A DNA stretch of 64,000 nucleotides from JBCCAG01 sp050330955 (GTDB lineage Bacteria; Cyanobacteriota; Cyanobacteriia; CAKZMO01). This document shows, in pieces, positions 43,109-51,638 of this stretch. Every line of letters begins with the position of its first letter. The stretch's first letter is position 1. A program made the position numbers and the translations under genes. The stretch lies in assembly GCA_050330955.1 (NCBI GenBank), contig JBHJHJ010000084.1, forward strand, positions 5,781 through 69,780, given 5' to 3'. The notes beneath the pieces were generated by a model that made no database searches, was not told the origin of the DNA, and was given only the letters and a program-made list of their open reading frames with translations.

Positions 43109-45133
43109 ATGTCTAGCCCCTCTAATACCAGTGATTCGATTGCTTATTTAACCTGTGTGGGATTAGGAATTTTTGCGGCTTTGGGTCAAAAGCCCGCGTA
43201 CGCTGACATGGTCAACCTAGAGGATTTGGGTTACCCGTACCCAGACACCAGTCAGTCTCAGCCGCTTGACCTGCCGACAGCGACGGCCTTTTGGGAACAG
43301 CACAACGGTCTGACAGACGCATCAGTTCCCGCGAGCGAACAAAGCGCGACCCTACCGAGGCTTGAACCGCTAGACACGCTGGCGTCTAGTCAGTCCACGT
43401 CAGAATTAGCCTATTCTCCAGAGAATCTTTTCAACCGCCCTGATTTTGACGAGGACAGCAGCCCTGGTCGGGACAGGGATGGCGTTCTAGCACGAGCGGT
43501 CGAGCCCCAGCACTTCAACGCGACTGACTCATTTGCTTTTCTACCCTCTAGCGCTGCCCCACTAGCTCAGCCGGAGATTACACCGCCGGATTTACCGATA
43601 GCAATATCTGAGCTAGCGCAGTCGGTTGACGTGCTTCAGGAGGAAGTCGATGCGCTCGGGCACCAGCTTGCCGTATTCGATCACAGCGCCTTGAGCAGTG
43701 CGCCCAATAATGCGGCTAGTCGTGAGCCCAATAGTGTGCCCAGTAATGCACCCAGCGGTGAGTCCAGCGGCTACCCTGCGTACATGGCGATCGCGACCCC
43801 GCCTTCAATTCCAGTGGTTACCGTCCCAGCTCATCAGCAAGCTATCCCCGAGTTGCAAGCAGAGCCGCTGGTCAATCCGACGGTAGAGCCACAGCCCACC
43901 CAGAGAGACTTTAACGCGGCTGACAACTTTACATATCTACAAGCTGCCCTGCCTGAAAGATCTGAACTCGGCGGGATTGAGGTCATCGAAACGGTTCCGA
44001 CTGGGGCAATCGAGATTGCCCAGTCACCAGCACTGCTCCCACCTGTCGCGACTCCGCCTGCGGTGGACATAACCGAATCGCCTGTTGTGCAAGAATCTGA
44101 CGTCTTAGCGCAAGCCGTCGAGCCGGCTCCTCCCTCAAGCCGGGCTGCTGACTTGGTCGATCCGAATCGGGCCATCACCGACCCCATCGTCAATTTCCAG
44201 GCCGCTTTTCTTTTCCAAGATGACGACCTCTCTGCCCGGGGAAGGCTGACCGGAATTTATCCAATTACGTCTTACTTGCTGGTGGGGGGCTCAATTGACT
44301 TAACCGAGGGAGATGCCTTTGTCGACTCTGAGCTAGAGGGCGTCAACATTAACGAACTCTATGTGACTGTCGCACCGCCTAGCGTTCCCAACCTACGCTT
44401 CACCCTAGGCCAAATTGACCTCACCTCATATTTTGACCGCAACAGCTTTGCAAAGGATGCGGTCACCCACTTCTTTAACCCTATTTTCCAGACGAATCCA
44501 GCCCTAGCCACTAGCGGCCTGGGATCTCGTCAAGGGATTTTGGCCAACTGGGCGGTGACGGATGACATTAGGCTGGCGGTGAGTGGATTTTCATCTGACC
44601 GCAGCATCAGTGATTTTGAGCTAGACGCTGTCGCTGCTGAAGTGGGCGTCCGGGTCGGCAACGGCATCATTCGCGCCACCTACGTCAACGGTGAGGAATC
44701 TGGCGCCAACGACGGACCCGCCGACATCTTTAGTCTCGATCGGGGAGAGGGTGATTTTGGGGTTGAGGAGGGCGATCGCGAAGAGGCATTTGGCCTTAAC
44801 GCAGAGTACTTCATTCCTGAAATTAACCTTGGCCTGTTTGCGCGCTACGGCCACTACAGCAATTCAGACGCCGACTTTGACGCCGATACCATCAGCGGCG
44901 GCCTCAACTTCCTGGACGTGTTTATCGAGCGCGATCGCCTCGGTCTGGCCTACGGCCAAAATTTGGTAGGCGGCGATGGCGACGACGTTGACAACTCCGA
45001 TGCCTTAGAGCTGTTCTACGACTTTCCCATTCAGCGCAACCTGCGGGCGGGCTTTACGCTGCAGCAGCGAGATGACTTCAGCGAGACCGTGGTCGGATTC
45101 CGGATCAGAAGCGACTTCAACATTTTGCCCTAG
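43109..45133 (+). CDS. Outer-membrane beta-barrel protein of the cellulose operon
   Basis: 674 residues. N-terminal hydrophobic segment ending near PAYAD (signal peptide), then about 330 residues of Pro/Ser/Ala-rich linker with a repeated element (FNATDSFAFL, FNAADNFTYL). The C-terminal 310 residues form alternating strands as in OprB-like cyanobacterial porins (GRLTGIYPITSYLLVGGSID, LRFTLGQIDLTSYFDRNSF, LRAGFTLQQRDDFSETVVGF). It is the first gene of the operon and probably provides the outer-membrane exit that the C-terminal barrel of BcsC provides in proteobacteria. The assignment rests on position and composition. Confidence 0.78.
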   Translation: MSSPSNTSDSIAYLTCVGLGIFAALGQKPAYADMVNLEDLGYPYPDTSQSQPLDLPTATAFWEQHNGLTDASVPASEQSATLPRLEPLDTLASSQSTSELAYSPENLFNRPDFDEDSSPGRDRDGVLARAVEPQHFNATDSFAFLPSSAAPLAQPEITPPDLPIAISELAQSVDVLQEEVDALGHQLAVFDHSALSSAPNNAASREPNSVPSNAPSGESSGYPAYMAIATPPSIPVVTVPAHQQAIPELQAEPLVNPTVEPQPTQRDFNAADNFTYLQAALPERSELGGIEVIETVPTGAIEIAQSPALLPPVATPPAVDITESPVVQESDVLAQAVEPAPPSSRAADLVDPNRAITDPIVNFQAAFLFQDDDLSARGRLTGIYPITSYLLVGGSIDLTEGDAFVDSELEGVNINELYVTVAPPSVPNLRFTLGQIDLTSYFDRNSFAKDAVTHFFNPIFQTNPALATSGLGSRQGILANWAVTDDIRLAVSGFSSDRSISDFELDAVAAEVGVRVGNGIIRATYVNGEESGANDGPADIFSLDRGEGDFGVEEGDREEAFGLNAEYFIPEINLGLFARYGHYSNSDADFDADTISGGLNFLDVFIERDRLGLAYGQNLVGGDGDDVDNSDALELFYDFPIQRNLRAGFTLQQRDDFSETVVGFRIRSDFNILP

Positions 45134-45224
45134 CCAAATTTACTAATGCCCTGAGTGCCCTAGGGCTCTTGGTATATAGCCTTATCAACGCATTTTTATA
45201 CACCGTAACTCAGTCATTTGCCCT

Positions 45225-47540
45225 ATGAAATGGACAGTACCTGTGACGCGTCGGCGACGATCGTCCCTTCTTGGAACACTGCTTAGCATTGGTCTGCTCA
45301 GCCACGGGCTGGCGATCATTCCCATGGCCCTGCAAGCGCAGGTCCGCGCCCAAAGCGCCTCTGCCTCCGTGGCTCAGGGCTACACCTATTTGAACCGAGG
45401 CTGGGTCGACGGGGCCATTGAGATTTTTCAGCGGGCGCTGCAGGCCAACCCCCAGTCGGTGAACGCTCAGCTGGGTCTGGCGATCGCCTATCGCCGCGCA
45501 GGCCGCGATGCGGAGGCGTTTCAGGCCTACCAGAACGTGGTCGCCCTAGATCCGAATAATCAGCTCGCGCTGTATGCCTTGGGAGTTTTGGGCGGCTATC
45601 GCCCCGAATGGCAAGTGCGCGGCATCGAGGCGCTGACCCAGCTCCTGCGCCTAGACCCCAGCAGCGCCCAGGCCCGGCAGCAGCGCGGGCTACTCTATCT
45701 CTATCAGGGCCAGTTTGAAGCAGCCGTCGCGGACTATGAAGCTGTACTGCAGACCAGTCCTTCGCCAGAAGCCCTCGCTGGTGCAGCCCAGGCCTTGACC
45801 TACAGCGGCAGACACAGCGACAGCGTTGCCCTATTCGAGCGCTACCGAGCCACTGGCGCTTCACTCAGTGCGGGAGAAGCGATCGCCTATGGTTTGGCGC
45901 TGCGGGAGACGGGGCAAAGTGCCCAGGCTGTGACCATGCTGGAGCAGGTGCTCCGGACACAGCCCAGCCAGACCAGTGCCAGCCTACAGCTCCGGGGGGC
46001 GTTAGCTTCGGCCTATGCCGCCAATGGCCAGCTTAACGAGGCGACGACAACGCTAGCACCACTGCGAGGCCGGGGCGATACGCGATTGATTTTGTCCCGT
46101 GCCTACATGGACCTGGCCCGCTATAGCGGTAACACCGCCTACGAGCAGGCCGCTGCCGCCCTCTATCGCAGCGTGCTCGACGATCCGACCAACCTCAATG
46201 CAGGTCGGGCACGGGAGATCGCAGATGCCCTCAGCGGCATCTCCGGCCAGCAAACGGTAGCGCTAGATGTGTACCGTCAGCTGAGCCAGCAGTATCCCAA
46301 CGACGTCGAGATCCAGGTGCGACAGGCGCTGCTAGAGCAGCAGACCCAGCAGGCCTCAGGAGAAGCCGTCGCCTCTCGGCTGCTGCAGCTGATTGCGTCA
46401 GCGCCGCCTGCTGAACAGGCGGCGATCGCCCGCAGCCTGGTGCAGACCACCTCCCCTGACCCCGCGCTGCTGCCGGTCTACACCCGCCTAGCCCAAGCTG
46501 GGATAAATGAACCTTTCCTCTACTACCGCACGGCGCAGATTTTAGCCGACCAGGGCAACTACGATGCCGCTCGCAATGCAGTGGCCGCATTCGACAGTGC
46601 CCGCCCCAGCCAGAGTGAACCTCTAGGCCTGCTTCTGCTGGCTGATATCGACCGGCGAGAGGGCGACCTGCAGGCTAGCGCCCAGCGTTACGAAGCGGTA
46701 ATTGCCCGTCGGCCCCAGCGCGCCGTGCTCACGGGGGCACTTCAGGGCCTAGCCACCGTGCGAGCGGAGCAGCGACAGTTCGATGAGGCGATCGCCCTTT
46801 ACGACCAGATTGTGGCCCTTAATCCCCAAGATGAGTCCAAGCAGTTAGGACGAGCCAGCCTGGCCTATGGCGCCGACCGAATCAGCCAAGCAGAGGCGGA
46901 AGCCGTCCTGACCCAGTGGCTGTCTCGCCATACGGCATCGGAAGCGCCCCCCGAGCTATTTAGCTTGGTGGGCGTGCTGCCTGCCTCAGCCACTCGGGAA
47001 GCCCTCTATGACCAGTTGCTTAGAGTCGATGGGGATAACGTTCCTGTGCAAATCCGCAAGATTCAGCTTGTGGCGAGCCGTGACCCTGACGCAGCGCGAG
47101 CCCAGGTGGATCAGCTTGTGGCCGAGAACCCAGACGATCTCAACGCCTACTTTGTGCGGGGTCAGATTGCCCAAGACTTAGGGGATTTGGGCGACGCCAG
47201 CGATGCCTACGCGGCCATCCTCAATCGCAGCCCGGACAACATTGGGGCGCTGCTGGCCTTGGGTGGGGTCGAATTTGAGCGGCGACGGTTTGCGACAGCA
47301 GAGCGAGCCTACAACCAAGCGTTAGACCTCGACCCCGGCAACCCTACCGCTCGGCGATCGCTGGCGGGACTTAACGCCTCCCAAGGGCGGCGACTCGCGG
47401 CGCTGGACCAGCTTGAAGAGTTGCAGTCGGAGCAGGCCGCTCAGGGCATCACAGACATCGATGTGGCCATCGAGATGCAGCGTATCCGCGAAGGATATTT
47501 GCTGCAGCGCGGCCTTGAGCCTTACTGGGAGCGGTTCTAG
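45225..47540 (+). CDS. TPR scaffold protein, BcsC N-terminal-like
   Basis: 771 residues. N-terminal signal peptide (hydrophobic about 15-36, ending LQAQVRAQ), then TPR repeats along almost the whole length (for example DGAIEIFQRALQANPQSVNA and LGLAIAYRRAGRDAEAFQAY). It has no C-terminal barrel, unlike proteobacterial BcsC, but sits just after the barrel gene. Likely role: periplasmic TPR conduit guiding the glucan chain. The gap to the barrel gene is 91 bp. Confidence 0.85.
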   Translation: MKWTVPVTRRRRSSLLGTLLSIGLLSHGLAIIPMALQAQVRAQSASASVAQGYTYLNRGWVDGAIEIFQRALQANPQSVNAQLGLAIAYRRAGRDAEAFQAYQNVVALDPNNQLALYALGVLGGYRPEWQVRGIEALTQLLRLDPSSAQARQQRGLLYLYQGQFEAAVADYEAVLQTSPSPEALAGAAQALTYSGRHSDSVALFERYRATGASLSAGEAIAYGLALRETGQSAQAVTMLEQVLRTQPSQTSASLQLRGALASAYAANGQLNEATTTLAPLRGRGDTRLILSRAYMDLARYSGNTAYEQAAAALYRSVLDDPTNLNAGRAREIADALSGISGQQTVALDVYRQLSQQYPNDVEIQVRQALLEQQTQQASGEAVASRLLQLIASAPPAEQAAIARSLVQTTSPDPALLPVYTRLAQAGINEPFLYYRTAQILADQGNYDAARNAVAAFDSARPSQSEPLGLLLLADIDRREGDLQASAQRYEAVIARRPQRAVLTGALQGLATVRAEQRQFDEAIALYDQIVALNPQDESKQLGRASLAYGADRISQAEAEAVLTQWLSRHTASEAPPELFSLVGVLPASATREALYDQLLRVDGDNVPVQIRKIQLVASRDPDAARAQVDQLVAENPDDLNAYFVRGQIAQDLGDLGDASDAYAAILNRSPDNIGALLALGGVEFERRRFATAERAYNQALDLDPGNPTARRSLAGLNASQGRRLAALDQLEELQSEQAAQGITDIDVAIEMQRIREGYLLQRGLEPYWERF

Positions 47541-47635
47541 CTCCTGTTCTCCCTTCGCCCGCTTGCACAAACCTGTCTGTATAAATCTGTCTGTGTAAGC
47601 CCGTCCGCTGTATGTACTGTGTTGAGGTGATCGAG

Positions 47636-48958
47636 ATGGCTATCGCTCGACGACTGCTCTTGGGTTTCGCTGTTGCTCTAGTGAGCTGCAGCGGCCCAGA
47701 ACCCCCCGAACCCCCAGAGCCGGCACCCGTGCCCTCTGTTAACCCTGCGCCTGCTGCTGTCGACCCTGCTGCCGGTGACCCAAGCCAGCAGCAGCTTGAC
47801 GAAAGCTGGCGGGCTTATAAGCGGCGGTTCATCCAAGCGGATGGCCGGGTAATTGACCGGGAGGCCAGCGATCGCACCGTGTCCGAGGGGCAGGCCTATG
47901 CGCTCTTGAGGGCGGTAATGGCCGACGACCCAGTGACCTTTTCCATGGTGCTCACCTGGGCTGAAAATAACCTGGCGGTGCAGACCGAATCGGGCCAGGC
48001 TCATCAGCTTTGGGCTTGGCAGTGGGGCGTAGATGAGGCTGACCAGTGGGGCATTTTGGATGCCAATTTCGCCAGTGATGCCGATCTCGATGCTGCCACA
48101 GCCCTGATTCTAGCGGCTCGGCAGTGGGATCAGCCCCAATACCTCGACTTGGCAAAGGCAAAGCTGGCCGACCTATGGTCTCTCTCAACCATCGCAGTTC
48201 CAATTTACGCCGCTGACGAGGAAAGTGGTGAAGGGAGACGTGACGCGGCTGGCGCGACAGTGTCAGACGTTGGCGATCGCTACTTCCTACCCGGACCCAA
48301 AGAAGCGTTTCAGCCTGCGCCCAACCAGGTGTATCTCAATCCCTCATACCTCGCCCCCTATGCGTTTCGGCTATTTGCCCAGGTTGATCCCGCCCACGAC
48401 TGGCTGACGCTGGTAGACAGCAGCTACAGTATCCTGACGCAGTCTGCCGAGGTGTCAGCGGTTAGACTGCCCAGCGATTGGGTCGCTTTGAATCTGGCCA
48501 CAGGCCGCTACACTCCGATTGATCCTGATACAGGGTTGAGCAGTCGCTATGGGTTTGACGCCTATCGGGTGTGGTGGCGCGTGGCGCTGGATGCGGCCCT
48601 AACTGAAGAGCCCAGAGCGCTGGCCTATCTCAATCAGCATTTGACACCGCTGGTTGAGTTTTGGCAAACGACGGGCCAGATTCCAGCAGAGATCGGCTTG
48701 CAGGGAGAGCCGCTCGTAGACTACGACTCGCCGGCCCAATACGGTATGGTTTATCCCGCCCTGCAACAGACTTCTCCCGAGGTCGCAGCGCAGATTCTCA
48801 ACCAGGAACTGTCGTCCATCTATAGCAGCGGTATTTGGGGGTCGGATACGGCCTATTACACCCAAAACCTGATTTGGCTAGGCCTGTATCCCGTGCCGCA
48901 GCTCAATACCCTGGACTGGCAGATGGCCCCCGATCGCCAAAGTTCAGCCCAGTCTTGA
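47636..48958 (+). CDS. bcsZ: GH8 cellulase lipoprotein, BcsZ-type
   Basis: 440 residues from the ATG at 47636, preceded by GAGGTGA; the ATG at 47612 is less likely. The lipobox VALVSC puts Cys18 as the lipidated residue, followed by a Pro-rich linker. The GH8 (alpha/alpha)6 domain carries the catalytic Glu84 in TVSEGQAYALL and Asp142 in GILDANFASDADLDAA. It is a beta-1,4-endoglucanase that trims or proof-reads cellulose during export. Lipid anchoring differs from the soluble BcsZ of enterobacteria. Confidence 0.9.
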   Translation: MAIARRLLLGFAVALVSCSGPEPPEPPEPAPVPSVNPAPAAVDPAAGDPSQQQLDESWRAYKRRFIQADGRVIDREASDRTVSEGQAYALLRAVMADDPVTFSMVLTWAENNLAVQTESGQAHQLWAWQWGVDEADQWGILDANFASDADLDAATALILAARQWDQPQYLDLAKAKLADLWSLSTIAVPIYAADEESGEGRRDAAGATVSDVGDRYFLPGPKEAFQPAPNQVYLNPSYLAPYAFRLFAQVDPAHDWLTLVDSSYSILTQSAEVSAVRLPSDWVALNLATGRYTPIDPDTGLSSRYGFDAYRVWWRVALDAALTEEPRALAYLNQHLTPLVEFWQTTGQIPAEIGLQGEPLVDYDSPAQYGMVYPALQQTSPEVAAQILNQELSSIYSSGIWGSDTAYYTQNLIWLGLYPVPQLNTLDWQMAPDRQSSAQS

Positions 48959-49037
48959 TTGTTCTATCAGTTAGCCCGCTAGGTCACGTCTAAGACATAT
49001 CGCTCATCGGTGCATCTTGCTTCTGAGTTTGTCGCCC

Positions 49038-49067
49038 ATGTCCTCTAATGTCCTGTAATGTCCTGTG
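49038..49067. repeat. 10-bp direct repeat x3 at the bcsB start
   Basis: Units ATGTCCTCTA, ATGTCCTGTA and ATGTCCTGTG run directly into the bcsB start region; the third unit ends 3 bp before the ATG at 49071 and contains the alternative GTG at 49065. Slippage here would change leader length and spacing. Confidence 0.85.
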
Positions 49068-49070
49068 TTT

Positions 49071-51638
49071 ATGTTGCGCCTGTTTTCCCAGCGGCCCAAG
49101 AGTCGCCGTCATCCACAATCTAGTGCCATCCCGGCACCGCTTCGCCGTCCTTGGTTTCTCCTAATCTTCAGTCTTGTTCTGATTGCGATCGCTTGCCTGA
49201 CGCTGTGGCCAACGCCAACTGTTGCCCAAAACGGTGGGCTAGAGCAGCAGGAGAATCAGGTGATTCAGCAGTTCAAGCTGCCTGAAACGCCCCGTCAGCG
49301 CCCCGTCTACAGGCCCCGTCCGGCGCCTTCTCGCCCAGCGCCGTCTCGTCCGGCCTCTAGACCGGCCCCCCGTCCTGCAGCGCCGTCGCGGCCCTCGTCG
49401 CCGACTGCCTCACCCAGCGCAGCCCCAGCAAAACCTAAGCCGCCTGCGCCATCGCAATCTGAACCGTCGCAATCTGAACCGTCGAGCCCTGCGAGTGAGA
49501 CGGCTACCTCAGAAACGCCGTCCCCCGAGGAGGACCGTTTCACCCACATCCAGCCATTCAACTCCAGCCCCGTTGTGGGCAACCGGCTGCGGCTGCAGGG
49601 GGTCTATCCAGAGACTCGATTGGGCTTCACCCGCCCCCGAAACTGGGATCTGCAGTCGGCCAAGGCGATGATCCACTACCAGCATTCTCCTACCCTGTTG
49701 GGCGATCGCTCCCACCTGACGCTGCGGCTGAACAACACGAGCCTGGGCAGCGTTCCCTTAGATCAGCCCAACAGCCGGGTCGCCATGGCAGTATTCGATA
49801 TCCCGCCCAGTCTGATTCAAGACTATAACGACCTGTCGATGGTGGCCGTGCAGCACACCTCTGAAACCTGCACCAACCCTGCCAATCCGTCCCTTTGGAC
49901 AGAGATTCTGCCGGACTCCAAACTGGAGTTTGACTACAAGTCCCTGCCGGTGGTGCTTGACCTGAGCCAGTTTCCCTATCCTTTTATTGATCCCCTCCGT
50001 CTGGGCCCCAACAAAATTGCTTACCTGGCCCCTGAAAACGATACCGATAGCTGGTATACGGCGGTGAGCCGTTTCCAGGTTGCTGCCGCTCGCATGGCCG
50101 AGCGTCATCTGCTAGAAACCGAAGTGGTTGAGGGTATCGACGGCCTCACTTGGAATGACCATCTGCTCATCATTGGTACGCCCAAAGATCAGCCTCTGAT
50201 GGCAGATTTGTCCCTCCCCTTTAACCTAGAGGATGACCAGATTTTGGACCAGGAAGGAACCCCACTGCCTGCGGGCACTGGCCTTCTGGTTTTGACCAGC
50301 GTTCAAGACGATTCAGTTCCGGCGCTAGTGGTGACGGGAAATGACGCGTCGGGCGTGGAAAAGGCTATTCAGATGCTCACCCAGCCTGGCGATCGCCAGA
50401 TCATGACCGGACAGACCATGCTGGTATCGAATGTAACCAACCCCGCCAGCAATGAGGGGGATTGGCCAGGTTTTCTGCCGCGCAACGCGACCTTTCAGCT
50501 CGCCGATCTGAAGCTGGAGAGTGGGGACGCGTTTCAGGACATTACGGTGCAAGGGGCGACGCCGCCCGTCATTCGTCTACCGTTCAAGGCGCCCCCCAAT
50601 GAGCAGTATCTTCGGGGCAGCACCATGACCCTGAACTATAGCTATAGCCGCCAGGTCAACCCGCGCACCTCCGCCATTGAGGTCAAGCTCAACGATGTGT
50701 CTATCGGCTCGCGTCGGCTGGATGACTGGCAAGGGGGCCGTAAGCAATTCACCCTAGAGCTTCCCCCATCCCTCATTCGCCCCGACTCAGTCCTTACCGT
50801 CAACTTTATCCTTGACCCAAGGGATTCGGAGCTTTGCGGGCCACCTACGGACGAGCAGCTTTGGGGTACCCTGCACGGGGACACCACATTTGACCTCAAG
50901 CACGACACCGTATTCGAGTTGCCCAACCTCAGACTGTTGACGGCGGGTTTCCCGCTGGCAGAGCCCCAAGACCTATCTAATCTGGCGATCGCCCTGCCAG
51001 AGTCTCCGTCCGCTGCGGAAGTTAACATGCTGATGGCGCTCTCAAAGCGCCTGGGCGAAATCAGCAGCGCGGACGCCGTCAAGCTCGTCGTCTCTACGGG
51101 GCAGCCCTCGGCTGACATCAGCAACCGCCACGCCGTGGGTATTGGCCTGCGCGATCGCTTTCCGCTGCCCCAGGTGCTTCAAGACGGCAGCTTTGGCCTC
51201 AACGGACCAACGCGATTTTTGCAGGACACCCAGGCCCAGAGTGCACCCAACTACGACGGGGTGATTAAGGCGATCGCCCCAGGGCCAGATACCCGCACGG
51301 TGCTTGCCCTCACCGCTGAAAGCGAAGCAGGGCTTGAGGTGCTGGAGGATGTCCTCGCGTTTGACAATCTCTTTTTCCAGCTTGAAAAAGACACCGTCCT
51401 CGTGAACCGCACCGCAGAGGAATCCCAGCCCTATGACCCCGGAGCCTACCAGCTCACGGCCCTTGACTTGAGTCCGTCTCAGAAGACGCAAAACGTGAGC
51501 TCCATGCGGGGAGCAACCCTCTTCCTACAGCAGAACTGGTTCCTCATCCCGACGGGCATTATTTTGGTGGCCCTGCTGCTGTACGCCTTTTCGCAACTTT
51601 ACGTCAACCGGGTTAGCCGGTCTCAGGAGGCAAGATGA
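49071..51638 (+). CDS. bcsB: Cellulose synthase subunit BcsB
   Basis: 855 residues from the ATG at 49071 (a GTG at 49065 adds two residues). N-terminal membrane segment (about 32-50), then a Pro/Arg/Ser-rich linker (repeats of RPAPSRP), then the large BcsB ectodomain with NSSPVVGNRLRLQGVYPETR, carbohydrate-binding and flavodoxin-like parts, and a C-terminal anchor helix (FLIPTGIILVALLLYAFSQL). BcsB guides the glucan across the periplasm and supports BcsA. The Arg/Pro-rich linker is not part of the usual BcsB. Its stop overlaps the bcsA start by 4 bp. Confidence 0.92.
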   Translation: MLRLFSQRPKSRRHPQSSAIPAPLRRPWFLLIFSLVLIAIACLTLWPTPTVAQNGGLEQQENQVIQQFKLPETPRQRPVYRPRPAPSRPAPSRPASRPAPRPAAPSRPSSPTASPSAAPAKPKPPAPSQSEPSQSEPSSPASETATSETPSPEEDRFTHIQPFNSSPVVGNRLRLQGVYPETRLGFTRPRNWDLQSAKAMIHYQHSPTLLGDRSHLTLRLNNTSLGSVPLDQPNSRVAMAVFDIPPSLIQDYNDLSMVAVQHTSETCTNPANPSLWTEILPDSKLEFDYKSLPVVLDLSQFPYPFIDPLRLGPNKIAYLAPENDTDSWYTAVSRFQVAAARMAERHLLETEVVEGIDGLTWNDHLLIIGTPKDQPLMADLSLPFNLEDDQILDQEGTPLPAGTGLLVLTSVQDDSVPALVVTGNDASGVEKAIQMLTQPGDRQIMTGQTMLVSNVTNPASNEGDWPGFLPRNATFQLADLKLESGDAFQDITVQGATPPVIRLPFKAPPNEQYLRGSTMTLNYSYSRQVNPRTSAIEVKLNDVSIGSRRLDDWQGGRKQFTLELPPSLIRPDSVLTVNFILDPRDSELCGPPTDEQLWGTLHGDTTFDLKHDTVFELPNLRLLTAGFPLAEPQDLSNLAIALPESPSAAEVNMLMALSKRLGEISSADAVKLVVSTGQPSADISNRHAVGIGLRDRFPLPQVLQDGSFGLNGPTRFLQDTQAQSAPNYDGVIKAIAPGPDTRTVLALTAESEAGLEVLEDVLAFDNLFFQLEKDTVLVNRTAEESQPYDPGAYQLTALDLSPSQKTQNVSSMRGATLFLQQNWFLIPTGIILVALLLYAFSQLYVNRVSRSQEAR

